Of a stretch of 7,720 nucleotides of DNA, positions 1-6,678 are shown piece by piece (position 1 is the stretch's first letter; every line of letters begins with the position of its first letter). The notes below the pieces were generated by a model, which saw only the letters and a list, made by a program, of their open reading frames with translations, did not search any database and was not told where the DNA came from. Position numbers and translations under genes: made by a program. The DNA is from Acidobacteriota bacterium. GTDB taxonomy: Bacteria; Acidobacteriota; Terriglobia; Acidiferrales; UBA7541. The stretch is taken from assembly GCA_003224135.1 (NCBI GenBank), contig QHYO01000426.1, positions 1-7,720 on the forward strand, in the 5' to 3' direction.

Positions 1-837
1 CCTGGAATTCTCACCGTAGCCGAAGAGTCCACTGCCTGGCCAGGCGTCTCTCGCCCCACGTATCTCGGCGGGCTCGGCTTCAGCCTCAAATGGAACATGG
101 GCTGGATGAACGACACCCTGAAATATTTTTCAGCCAATCCCATCTACCGAAAGTATGAACACAACAAAATCACATTCTCGCTAGTCTACGCATTCAGTGA
201 AAATTTTGTCCTTCCCTTTTCCCACGACGAAGTCGTTCACGGCAAGAATTCTTTAATCCACAAAATGCCCGGCGATATGTGGCAGCAGTTCGCCAATCTC
301 CGCCTGCTCTATGCATATCAGTACGCGCATCCCGGCAAGAAACTCCTCTTCATGGGCCAGGAATTTGCCCAGCGCGATGAGTGGAGCGAAGCGCGCAGCC
401 TCGATTGGCATCTCCTTCAATGGGATTCGCACCGCGGAATCCAAAAGCTCATCACCGATCTCAACCACGTCTTCGCCTCCGAACCCGCGCTCCATCAAGT
501 CGATTTCCACTGGCAAGGCTTTGAATGGATCGATTGCAACGACGGCGACAACAGCGTCCTCTCCTTTATTCGCTATGGCAAATCACAGGACGACCTCATC
601 GTCGTGGTCATGAACGCCACTCCTGTCGTCCGTGAAGGCTACATCGTCGGCGTCCCCCGCGCTGGCTTCTACAAAGAAATTCTTAACACCGACGCCGCTC
701 ACTACGGCGGCTCCAACCTCGGCAACATCGGCGGTCAAGCCGCGGCCAACGACCCTCGCCAAGGCCGCCCTTTCTCCCTCTGCCTAACGCTTCCTCCCTT
801 GGCGGTCATCTACCTCAAACGGACTCCGGCGCCATAG
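1..837 (+). CDS. glgB: 1,4-alpha-glucan branching enzyme, C-terminal part (5' end outside window)
   Basis: This enzyme makes the alpha-1,6 branches of glycogen by cutting an alpha-1,4 chain and transferring the piece; it is cytoplasmic and belongs to GH13. The open frame runs from base 1 to TAG at 835-837 and gives 278 residues, roughly the last 40% of a usual GlgB. Residues 7-11 read AEEST, the family motif carrying the general-acid glutamate, followed by WPGVSRP and the GGLGF..KWNMGWM.DTL block. Residues 72-81 read [11 protein letters not shown], the region IV motif with the conserved His-Asp pair. The nucleophile aspartate lies upstream, outside the window. From about residue 170 the sequence becomes the C-terminal beta-sandwich, ending in the usual [10 protein letters not shown] pattern. 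The ATG at 97 is an internal methionine, not a start. No damage is visible. Identity is near certain. Confidence 0.97.
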   Translation, partial: PGILTVAEESTAWPGVSRPTYLGGLGFSLKWNMGWMNDTLKYFSANPIYRKYEHNKITFSLVYAFSENFVLPFSHDEVVHGKNSLIHKMPGDMWQQFANLRLLYAYQYAHPGKKLLFMGQEFAQRDEWSEARSLDWHLLQWDSHRGIQKLITDLNHVFASEPALHQVDFHWQGFEWIDCNDGDNSVLSFIRYGKSQDDLIVVVMNATPVVREGYIVGVPRAGFYKEILNTDAAHYGGSNLGNIGGQAAANDPRQGRPFSLCLTLPPLAVIYLKRTPAP

Positions 838-1133
838 GGGCGCAACCAGCCAAGGCCGTTTTGATGTGGCCTACGTGTGGCGCGATCATAAGCGGATAAC
901 GATAGGACCAGAGGCAGGCTGGGGCAAAAAGCGCGACTACGGCGCACGCATAGTGCAAAGCCGAAGATCGGCGTCGTAACCTCATCCCCGTTATGAGTTA
1001 TAAAATACGACGTTCGAGCTCCGCCCAGGTCGCTCTAGGTCACCGGCCACCACGACGGGATTAACTCTCCCGCAACCAACCGCTTGTCTCGCGCACATTC
1101 CCTCTCGCCGCGCGCGTAACATGAGATTAGGAA
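838..1133. other. Intergenic gap after glgB
   Basis: No convincing gene lies here in either strand. A short GC-rich inverted repeat (GCGCC/GGCGC) spans the glgB stop at about 827-843 but lacks a T run, so it is a weak terminator candidate. An AT-rich patch at 999-1006 (TATAAAAT) could be a -10 element for the PilZ gene, but no good -35 box sits at the right distance. Nothing else was recognised. Confidence 0.5.
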
Positions 1134-2000
1134 ATGCCCATGGTCTCTGGTACCTCCAAATCCTTCTCCCTCCACGTCCGCTGTCCTTATGGCGATCACG
1201 ATGACTGGATCATTCTGGGGGGCCGCCTGGAAACCCTCGAGCAGCTTCTCGCCGCTCCCTGCGCTTTTGAGTGCCCCACTCACGGTGTTCAGATGGAGTA
1301 CCCACTCGAAGGTGTCGAAAAACAACCATCGTCTCCTGGACCTCAAAAGCGCTCGCCACTGTTTTCTCCAGGCGCATCAAAAAAGCCCAGGCGGTCAAGC
1401 GACCGCAAAGCCTTCTACGTCCCGGTTGTCGTTTATGGCTGGAGCAAAGCTTTGGGTTCCTTCCACGAGGACACCACCACGATCCTGTTCAACGCCAGCG
1501 GCGCGCTGGTCAGGCTCGCCACTCCCGTCGATCTTGGAGAAAGCCTTTTTCTCGTCAGCAAGCTCACTCGAGAAGAACAAGAGGTCCGCGTCGTCTTCAA
1601 AGAGCCTCATCTACGAAGCGGTTACGAGGTAGGTCTCGCGTTCTCTAAGCCCGTCCCGAACTTTTGGCGGAAGACGCGGCGCAGCCAGCGCGCCCGCGAA
1701 GCGCTCCGCGTTTTTGTTCGCGGTAAAGACCGCAGCGGCAATCCATTTTCCCAAAGCTCCTACACGTTGGACATTAGCGAAGACGGAGCCCGTCTCGATG
1801 GCGTGGCCTATCTCACTACGCCAGGCGAGGTCATTGAAGTAAAACGCCGCTGGCACGGTAAAGCTCGCTTCCGAGTCGCGTGGATCGGCCAAATCGGCAC
1901 CTCTGAGTCGAACCAGGTCGGCATTTGCACCATGGATTCCGGCAAGCTGCCCTGGCGAATCAAAGCCTCCGAGCCATCTAAATCCGGGAAGCGCTCCTAG
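1134..2000 (+). CDS. Tandem PilZ domain protein with cysteine-containing N-terminus
   Basis: PilZ domains are small beta-barrels that often bind cyclic di-GMP and control motility, exopolysaccharide or surface attachment. Residues about 90-175 form a first PilZ-like barrel with the variant motif NASGA (120-124), so its ligand binding is doubtful. Residues about 178-265 form a second PilZ domain with the canonical R-x3-R (R182, R186) and D-x-S-x-x-G (D213 to G218) motifs, so this is the likely cyclic di-GMP site. Residues 17-51 hold CPYG, then C43 and C47-PTHG, a spacing that could bind a metal. Residues 58-92 are a Ser/Pro/Lys-rich linker. There is no signal peptide or membrane segment, so it is probably cytoplasmic. 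ATG 1140 may be the true start: AGGA at 1129-1132 is 7 bases before it but too close to ATG 1134. A membrane protein follows after 59 bases. The partner or output is unknown. Confidence 0.85.
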   Translation: MPMVSGTSKSFSLHVRCPYGDHDDWIILGGRLETLEQLLAAPCAFECPTHGVQMEYPLEGVEKQPSSPGPQKRSPLFSPGASKKPRRSSDRKAFYVPVVVYGWSKALGSFHEDTTTILFNASGALVRLATPVDLGESLFLVSKLTREEQEVRVVFKEPHLRSGYEVGLAFSKPVPNFWRKTRRSQRAREALRVFVRGKDRSGNPFSQSSYTLDISEDGARLDGVAYLTTPGEVIEVKRRWHGKARFRVAWIGQIGTSESNQVGICTMDSGKLPWRIKASEPSKSGKRS

Positions 2001-2059
2001 GGATTCACGCACACAGCCCCGATTGGACGCGAATTTCCCGCTTCGTTACACTCAATGGC

Positions 2060-2533
2060 GTGCCTGAAAACTCCACAGCCGAGCAGAATCTCCGCGAGAC
2101 GGCGAACATTCCTGAGCCGAACCGCGTCGAATCACTCTCTTCGCGCCTGAAATTATTAGGTTGGTCGGGAATTCTTTTCGCGATCCTGCAAAGCGCGTGC
2201 ACGGCAGTCATCGCCATCAGCGGAGTTCGCGTAGCCATCGGTCTTGGCGCGCTCGCCGCGGCCGCAGGCATTCACGCCCCCGCCAAGGGTTTTCATCAGG
2301 ACGCCATCCGCATACCGATGATGCTCGTGGCGCTGGTCGGCTCCCTTCTCAATCTTTTTGTGATTTGGAAAATTCGCAACTTGCGGAGCAAGCCCGCGTC
2401 GCAGTGGCGCCAAAAACCAGTCGCATCACGAAAACTAAATTCCGAGCGCATTCAAATCGTGCTTTCCATTCTCACTCTGGTCCTGCTCGCAGCCGAATGG
2501 ATCACTCACCCCATGATCCACCGCGTCCCCTGA
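2060..2533 (+). CDS. Small four-helix membrane protein, unknown function
   Basis: I do not recognise a named family. The 157-residue product has a polar N-terminal tail of about 30 residues, then four hydrophobic stretches at about 33-55, 57-73, 84-105 and 130-148, consistent with an inner-membrane protein. Between helices 2 and 3 is a short loop with H72 and H79. After helix 3 comes a basic stretch (KIRNLRSKPASQWRQK) likely to face the cytoplasm. The tail carries H150 and H154. Paired histidines near membrane ends can bind haem or metal, but nothing here proves that. The start is a GTG with no clear ribosome binding site, and the frame stays open upstream, so the exact start is uncertain. 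It lies 59 bases after the PilZ gene on the same strand and may be co-transcribed. It converges on the anti-sigma gene with 41 bases between stops. Confidence 0.75.
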   Translation: MPENSTAEQNLRETANIPEPNRVESLSSRLKLLGWSGILFAILQSACTAVIAISGVRVAIGLGALAAAAGIHAPAKGFHQDAIRIPMMLVALVGSLLNLFVIWKIRNLRSKPASQWRQKPVASRKLNSERIQIVLSILTLVLLAAEWITHPMIHRVP

Positions 2534-2574
2534 CCGAACTCTTTCACGCTTACGCTTTTGCACTCTTATACTCT

Positions 2575-2835
2575 TCAACCTGTTGTCGGCGCATTCGTTT
2601 CGTCCGCCAATTCCCTCGCCAATCGCTCGTGCAATCTTTCGCTATACCCAACAGGCAATTCAAACGTGCGGTCATCCCCTGTCAGCACCAGAATATTTCG
2701 CGTCGAATCCAGAATCGCCGAACAAATCTCACAATGCTCGAGGTGACGTTCAATCTCCTCGCGCAGCTCCGGCGGCACGCTGTCGTCAATGTAGTCGGAG
2801 ATGTATGCCCAAACGTGCTTGCAGTTCAGTTCCAT
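2575..2835 (-). CDS. Soluble zinc-finger anti-sigma factor (zf-HC2 / ZAS type)
   Basis: Proteins of this type bind and silence a partner ECF sigma factor, releasing it on a signal. Starting at ATG 2835 the product is 86 residues. It shows the ZAS signature H31-x3-C35-x2-C38 (HLEHCEIC) plus the early cysteine C5, the expected zinc ligands. The first half is the helical sigma-binding domain (W-x-Y-x-x-D-Y-x-D pattern). The last 35 residues hold no membrane helix, so it is cytoplasmic, unlike RseA-type anti-sigmas. The frame can be extended to a TTG at 2850, but GGAGGAGG sits just before ATG 2835, which decides the start. The gene overlaps the end of the sigma gene by 10 bases, so the two are very probably translationally coupled and act as partners. 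Whether the zinc-thiol centre is a redox switch, as in RsrA, is an inference. Confidence 0.9.
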   Translation of the reverse strand: MELNCKHVWAYISDYIDDSVPPELREEIERHLEHCEICSAILDSTRNILVLTGDDRTFELPVGYSERLHERLARELADETNAPTTG

Positions 2836-3458
2836 GGCATCCTCCTCCAAAATTCCTTTTTCGCTCTAGCCGTCGTTTTCAAATAGGGTGCCAGCCGCTT
2901 CTGCAGCATCATGCGCGCGCGGTGCAGCCTCACCTTCACCATGTTCTCGTTGATGTGCAGCGCCGCGGCGGTCTCCGCCACATTCAGCTCCTCCAGATCG
3001 CGAAGCGTGACAATCTGGCGATAAATTCCCGGCAACTCCGCAACCGCGGTTCGCAGCGTCTCGCGTAGCTCCTTGCGCTCCAGCGCTTCGAGCGGAATCT
3101 CTCGCCAGTCCGTCAGCGGCGCGGGAGTAATCTGTTGATCGTCTCCCTCAATCGGCTCGTCCAGCGAATCTTCCTTGGCGCGCTTGGCCTTCCGCAATTT
3201 CTGCCGTCCTTCGTTTACCGCGATGGTGGCCAACCAGGTGCTGAACTTCGCCTCTCCCCGAAACTTGCCCAAGTGCCGGTAAGCATTTACCATCGTGTCC
3301 TGCGCGCAATCTTCCGCGTCCGTCTCATTCCTCACGATCGAAAACACCGTCATATAAACCATTCCCTCGTACGGCCGGATCAGCTCGTGAAACAGCTCCT
3401 TCTGCCCCGCCAAAATGCGCGCGATTAAGCCAGCCTCATCGCGTTCCGTCGTCGCCAT
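2826..3458 (-). CDS. ECF RNA polymerase sigma factor (sigma-70 family, RpoE-like)
   Basis: It directs RNA polymerase to a small set of promoters, usually in response to envelope or oxidative stress. From ATG 3458 the product is 210 residues, a normal ECF length. Region 2 covers about residues 23-90 (FHELIRPYEGMVY; AEDCAQDTMVNAYRHL, then F.GEAKFSTWL for -10 recognition and melting). A variable linker of about 50 residues follows. Region 4 covers about 140-200 (LPGIYRQIVTLRDLEELNVAE with the helix-turn-helix and VKVRLHRAR for -35 binding). There is no region 1.1 or 3 and no extra C-terminal domain. The frame extends to a TTG at 3503, but a promoter-like element at 3511-3535 would leave almost no leader for that start, and the extra 15 residues look unlike the family. 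It overlaps the anti-sigma gene by 10 bases. The exact ECF group cannot be told by eye. Confidence 0.93.
   Translation of the reverse strand: MATTERDEAGLIARILAGQKELFHELIRPYEGMVYMTVFSIVRNETDAEDCAQDTMVNAYRHLGKFRGEAKFSTWLATIAVNEGRQKLRKAKRAKEDSLDEPIEGDDQQITPAPLTDWREIPLEALERKELRETLRTAVAELPGIYRQIVTLRDLEELNVAETAAALHINENMVKVRLHRARMMLQKRLAPYLKTTARAKKEFWRRMPWN
2836..2848 (-). promoter_or_regulatory. Strong ribosome binding site of the anti-sigma gene
   Basis: On the minus strand GGAGGAGG lies just before ATG 2835 and inside the last codons of the sigma factor gene. It supports ATG 2835 over the in-frame TTG at 2850, which would start within or before this site. An out-of-frame ATG at 2840 belongs to the sigma reading frame. 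Confidence 0.8.
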
Positions 3459-3510
3459 TGCTTCGCCGCTCTTCAATTGTCCCCCGCTCGCACACCGGCC
3501 CAAGCTTTAG

Positions 3511-3535
3511 GAGTCCGTTTCTCTAGAAAGGTTAC
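3511..3535 (-). promoter_or_regulatory. Putative ECF-type promoter of the sigma/anti-sigma operon
   Basis: Reading the minus strand, GTAACCTTT (3535-3527) is followed, 16 bases after GTAAC, by ACTC at 3514-3511 and then CTAAAG. ECF promoters typically pair an AAC-containing -35 element with a short CGTC-like -10 at this spacing. The -10 here matches CGTC only partly. It would give a leader of about 45-50 bases before ATG 3458 and allow the sigma factor to activate its own gene. Confidence 0.35.
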
Positions 3536-3571
3536 CGGGCCGCCTGAAGAATCGCCGGCCTCGCTAAGCCC

Positions 3572-5268
3572 CTACCAGGTCAGCCGAACCAGCGCGAGAC
3601 CCTGTCGCGGCAATTCGAATCGCAGCTCGAACTTCCCTTTGTCCAGTTCCACCCATTCTGGCGATCCGTCCATCTTCAGTTTTCCCGCCACTTCCAATTC
3701 GGAATATTGTGTTCCGCTCGGTTTCTCCGGACGTCCCATCTTCTGCCATGCCGTATACGCGTTGCTGTTCTCCCGGTCGACACGAAATCGTTCCATCTTC
3801 GCTTTTTTTGCCGTCTCAGGTAGTCCCGCAATACTCAAGCTCACCGTGGCAGACGGCCCGCGAACATCTTCCTCTTGATAGTTCCAAACCAGCACTTCGA
3901 CTTCCCGCTCTTTGCGAGTTGCAAACCCGTTTATCCCTTCGACCTTCGCGTTTCCCGGATCCAGCACATTTTCGCTAGGCGACGCTGCGCTGCTCGTCAG
4001 CCTCACGCGCTTATTTCCCAACATCCCAAACATCCGGAATGCGTTCAGCACTGGCTTGTCGATTCCATTGGTCGCCAGTTCCCGAAAGCCTTCAAAGTAC
4101 GCCTGATCTTCGAACTCATACGACCAGGTCACCAATCCCACCAAATTCACGCCGCTATTTTTCGCAAGCGCCAACGTGTCGTTCAGTGCCTCCGCGGTAT
4201 AAGCCGCGTACAACTCACCATTGCGGTACGCATTTTCCGGATGATTCTTTGCCGAACACGCCGCGCACCCCTCCGGGTCCCACTCGCCCAAAATCACCGG
4301 CGTCGCGCGCCATTCGGGAAATTCCGCAATCACTTGGAATCCCTTTTGAACGGACAGGAGTTGGCGCCCCAGTCCCATCTGCACATGATCCCCTTTCCAC
4401 TTGGGTGCACCTTTGGGATGGAAACTGATGAAGCTTAGCGGCGATCCCGTCTTCCCCGTCGCTTCATTGCTCCCTCTCGCGCAGTGCTCCAAAAAGGCAC
4501 GAAGAAATTCCTCGGCATTCCGTCCGGCAGCGCCAGTAGTGTCCGGACCGCCGACTTTGGCTCCGGTGCGGCTCTCAAAATCCCTTCCGCCGCATAATCG
4601 TACAGCTTGAAAAATTCTTCCCTGCTTCCTCTCCAATAATCGATGTCCGGCTCGTTCCACACTTCCCACAGCCAGCTCCTTACTTCCGCCTCCCCGTACC
4701 GCTCCCGCAGGTGCCTCGTGAACTGGTAAACGAGTTCTTCCCACTTTGCGTAGTCTCTGGGCGGATACGTCCAGCCGGTGAAAACCGAACCCTTCGGAAA
4801 GTCGTGCCGATAGGGTTGCGGATGAATGGAAAGTGCCTCCGGCATGAATCCCACCTCGACCAGGGGCCTCACACCTTTTTGCCGAAACACATCGAAGATG
4901 CAGTCCACGATTTTCCAGTCATAAACCGGCTTTCCCGCCGCATCTTCGGCGTACGCGTTGGTTGATCCCCATTTGAGGGATGCCGACCCGTCTCCGCTCG
5001 TCAGCAGGTTGTGCACGCGCACATACACCGGGGTCGGACTTAACTGCCGAAGCTCCCCCAACAGCTTTTTGCCGTTTTCTCTATAGGTATAGTTTGCCTC
5101 GTCGTACCCGAAGTAGCTCCACACCGGCCGCAGCTCACCCTCACTCACCTGCGCATCGACCTGAATCACGAACGGCGCCTCTTGCTCGAGCGTCGGTGCG
5201 GGGTCACAGACCGAAACACAACAGCACAGCCCCGCCGCCAACCATCGTAGCCAGCCAATCGGTTTCAT
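3572..5268 (-). pseudogene. Secreted GH39-type glycoside hydrolase (beta-xylosidase-like), single frameshift
   Basis: GH39 enzymes are retaining glycosidases, best known as beta-xylosidases and alpha-L-iduronidases; the substrate here cannot be told. From ATG 5268 (GGAG 10 bases upstream) the protein begins with MKPIGWLRWLAAGL, a likely Sec signal peptide, so it would be exported. The N-terminal TIM-barrel half has WEVWNEPDIDYW with the acid/base E206. The frame then breaks: after GILRAAP it runs out of family sequence and stops near 4435. A second frame takes up exactly where expected (AKVGGPDTTGAAG) and carries SFHPKG, LGEWDPEG with the likely nucleophile E329 (repaired numbering), and a C-terminal beta domain with ENSNAYTAWQKMG. 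Adding one C in the CC run at 4563-4564 restores a 565-residue protein. Both halves look otherwise well preserved, so this is either a sequencing error or a very recent mutation. ATG 5313 adds 15 residues before the signal peptide and is less likely. Confidence 0.85.
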
Positions 5269-5365
5269 CGCGTTGAATCTCCAGTGTTTAGTTCTGAGAT
5301 CCCGGCATGGCATCCGGTTCTCTGCCGCTCGAGCATCCCCTAACTCATCATTTCCGCACGGCTTC

Positions 5366-5392
5366 TGGAACTTTTCACGGTTCTCGCCCGTA
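5366..5392 (+). promoter_or_regulatory. Putative ECF-type promoter of the secreted module operon
   Basis: TGGAACTTTT begins at 5366 and CGTA lies at 5389-5392, 17 bases after GGAAC. GGAAC with a CGT-containing -10 at about 16-17 bases is the common pattern for ECF sigma promoters. It sits in the intergenic region between the divergent hydrolase and module genes, about 60 bases before ATG 5452. The -35 part matches the element before the sigma gene at 7 of 9 bases. It is the only GGAAC I found in a non-coding part of the plus strand. Confidence 0.45.
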
Positions 5393-5451
5393 CCTATTCA
5401 CAAGAATCGGTGACCACTCTAGCTTCACCGAGGAAACGGGGATATTACATC

Positions 5452-6093
5452 ATGCACGCTCGCTCGCTGCGTTTTACCGGCCCGGCCTTGCTCTCACTCG
5501 CCACACTTTTGGCTTCCCCCGCTGTTTTCTTCGCCCAAACCAGTCCGACCACTTCATCCGCTTCAAGCAGTTCGGACCGCTGGCTACACGTTCGCGTGAT
5601 CAGCACCGAATCCAAGGGCGAAACTGTCCGCGTGAATGTCCCACTGGAAATGGCGGAAAAAGTTCTTCCAGCCATCAACAAGGACCGCCTCCACAACGGA
5701 AAAGTTAGATTCGACGACCACGAAATGAACGGCGTCGACGTGAAAGCACTTCTGGACGCGGTTCGCACCTCGAAGGACGGTGAATACGTCACCGTTCAGG
5801 GCAACGACTCCGATGTTCGCGTCGCAAAGCAAGGCGGGTATATGTTCGTGCATGTCACCGAAAAACATTCCTATAACGACAAGAACGGTAAGCCTTCTGA
5901 AAAGTCGCGAGTCGAAGTGAAAATTCCCATGAAGGTTGTGGACGCGCTTTTCTCCGCAGGCAAGGATGAACTCGACATCGTTGCAGCCCTCCGCGCTCTC
6001 TCCGCTCACGGCGGCGACACGGAACTTGTCTCCGTCAAGAGCGATGAAAACACAGTTCGCGTCTGGCTCGATTCCAAGAACGTTTCCGACTAA
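5452..6093 (+). CDS. Secreted protein with two tandem YvlB/LiaX-N-like beta modules
   Basis: From ATG 5452 the 213-residue product begins with a signal peptide (MHARSLRF, then a hydrophobic core to about residue 27), likely cut after FFA at residue 28. A Ser/Thr-rich linker (30-42) follows. The mature part is two copies of one module: residues about 44-126 and 130-206. Each has a V-x-V strand, then a V-x-V-x-(V/I)-P segment with a helix (VRVNVPLEMAEKVL versus VEVKIPMKVVDALF), an LD/VD-x-x-A-L helix, and a final E-x-V-(S/T)-V...VRV strand pair. This resembles the N-terminal domain of YvlB/LiaX envelope-stress proteins; that match is from memory and not proven. No catalytic residues are visible, so binding or sensing is more likely than catalysis. 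GTG 5410 would extend the frame before the signal peptide and is rejected. It is followed after 32 bases by a gene with the same module, almost certainly one operon. Confidence 0.78.
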   Translation: MHARSLRFTGPALLSLATLLASPAVFFAQTSPTTSSASSSSDRWLHVRVISTESKGETVRVNVPLEMAEKVLPAINKDRLHNGKVRFDDHEMNGVDVKALLDAVRTSKDGEYVTVQGNDSDVRVAKQGGYMFVHVTEKHSYNDKNGKPSEKSRVEVKIPMKVVDALFSAGKDELDIVAALRALSAHGGDTELVSVKSDENTVRVWLDSKNVSD

Positions 6094-6125
6094 GGTTCCG
6101 ACTAAACGGCAGAGAGGAAAAGCAG

Positions 6126-6563
6126 ATGATGATACTCGCTAAACTTGGTCTTGGCGTCGCCAGCACCATCGTGTTCGCAAGCGTCTACACGTTCCGCGAA
6201 GGCGTGATCCGCGTCGACGTCGACGAACATCGCGACGGCGGCTCCCACGTTCACTTCTGGGTCCCCGCAGCCGCCGTTCCCTTGGCCATGCGCTTCGTTC
6301 CGACGGAACATCTCCGCGAAGCGGCCAGCCATGCCTCCGAATTTATGCCGCTCGTTCAGATTGTTACGAAAGAACTTCGTCGCTATCCCGACACCACTTT
6401 CGTTGACGTCGAAGACGGTGACGATCACGTCCGGGTCAGCACGGTGGGCACCAAGTTGCAAATCGACGTCGTAAATCCGCAAGAAAACGTGCACGTCGCA
6501 GTGCCCTTGACGACCGTAAACGACGTTGCCGCACAACTTGCAGCCAACGCGCCCGGAATCTAG
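6126..6563 (+). CDS. YvlB/LiaX-N-like module protein
   Basis: The 145-residue product has a short hydrophobic N-terminus (MMILAKLGLGVASTIVFASV) that may be a membrane anchor or uncleaved signal, placing the rest outside the membrane. Residues about 25-107 form one module like those of the upstream gene: VIRVDVDEH, then HVHFWVPAAAVPLAMRFVP, a helical part, and FVDVEDGDDHVRVS, the acidic strand pair typical of YvlB/LiaX N-terminal domains. Residues 110-141 (LQIDVV..ENVHVAVPLTTVNDVAAQL) look like the first half of another module. GAGG at 6114-6117 is 8 bases before ATG 6126, a good ribosome binding site; a second ATG follows immediately. A strong terminator ends the operon. In LiaX the related domain takes part in the response to membrane-active antimicrobials, but extending that role here is an inference. 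Confidence 0.75.
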   Translation: MMILAKLGLGVASTIVFASVYTFREGVIRVDVDEHRDGGSHVHFWVPAAAVPLAMRFVPTEHLREAASHASEFMPLVQIVTKELRRYPDTTFVDVEDGDDHVRVSTVGTKLQIDVVNPQENVHVAVPLTTVNDVAAQLAANAPGI

Positions 6564-6597
6564 CTCACCCCGGATCCGCTCAGTCTCGGTAACAAGA

Positions 6598-6630
6598 CGG
6601 GGAAGCTGGTGCTTCCCCCGTTTCGTATTT
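6598..6630 (+). terminator. Intrinsic terminator of the module operon
   Basis: GGGGAAGC at 6599-6606 pairs with GCTTCCCC at 6611-6618 around a TGGT loop, an 8-base-pair perfect stem, and is followed by TTTCGTATTT. It lies 35 bases after the stop at 6563. Read from the other side the hairpin is followed by a weaker T-rich stretch, so it may also end transcripts from the reductase gene. Confidence 0.8.
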
Positions 6631-6666
6631 CTCGCATCGTGTTTCGAGTTTCGTATTCGTATTTCA
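6619..6666. repeat. Short degenerate TTTCG-type repeats
   Basis: After the hairpin, the units TTTCGTATTT, GTTTCGAG, TTTCGTATTC and GTATTTC follow each other, giving a low-complexity patch of about 45 bases with no coding value. TTTCGTATT occurs twice (6621 and near 6650). It may be slippage debris or part of a dispersed intergenic repeat; one copy alone cannot show that. Confidence 0.45.
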
Positions 6667-6678
6667 ACTGCTTCGGAT

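Noticed and set aside
999..1006. TATAAAAT as a housekeeping promoter for the PilZ gene
   Set aside because: No acceptable -35 box at 16-18 bases upstream; kept only as a remark.
2836..2850. TTG start that would lengthen the anti-sigma by five residues
   Set aside because: The strong ribosome binding site lies within this stretch and points to ATG 2835.
2161..2886. Plus-strand open frame of 241 codons
   Set aside because: It crosses the membrane protein gene and runs antisense through the anti-sigma gene; its product is rich in Arg, Ser and His with no domain.
3459..3503. TTG start that would lengthen the sigma factor by 15 residues
   Set aside because: The added residues do not look like family sequence, a promoter-like element ends at 3511, and ATG 3458 gives a normal ECF length.
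4435..4744. Programmed ribosomal frameshift in the hydrolase instead of a lesion
   Set aside because: I saw no slippery heptamer or downstream structure at the junction, and GH39 enzymes are not known to use one.
5410..5451. GTG start for the first module protein
   Set aside because: It places 14 charged and polar residues before a clear signal peptide; ATG 5452 is preceded by a G-rich site.
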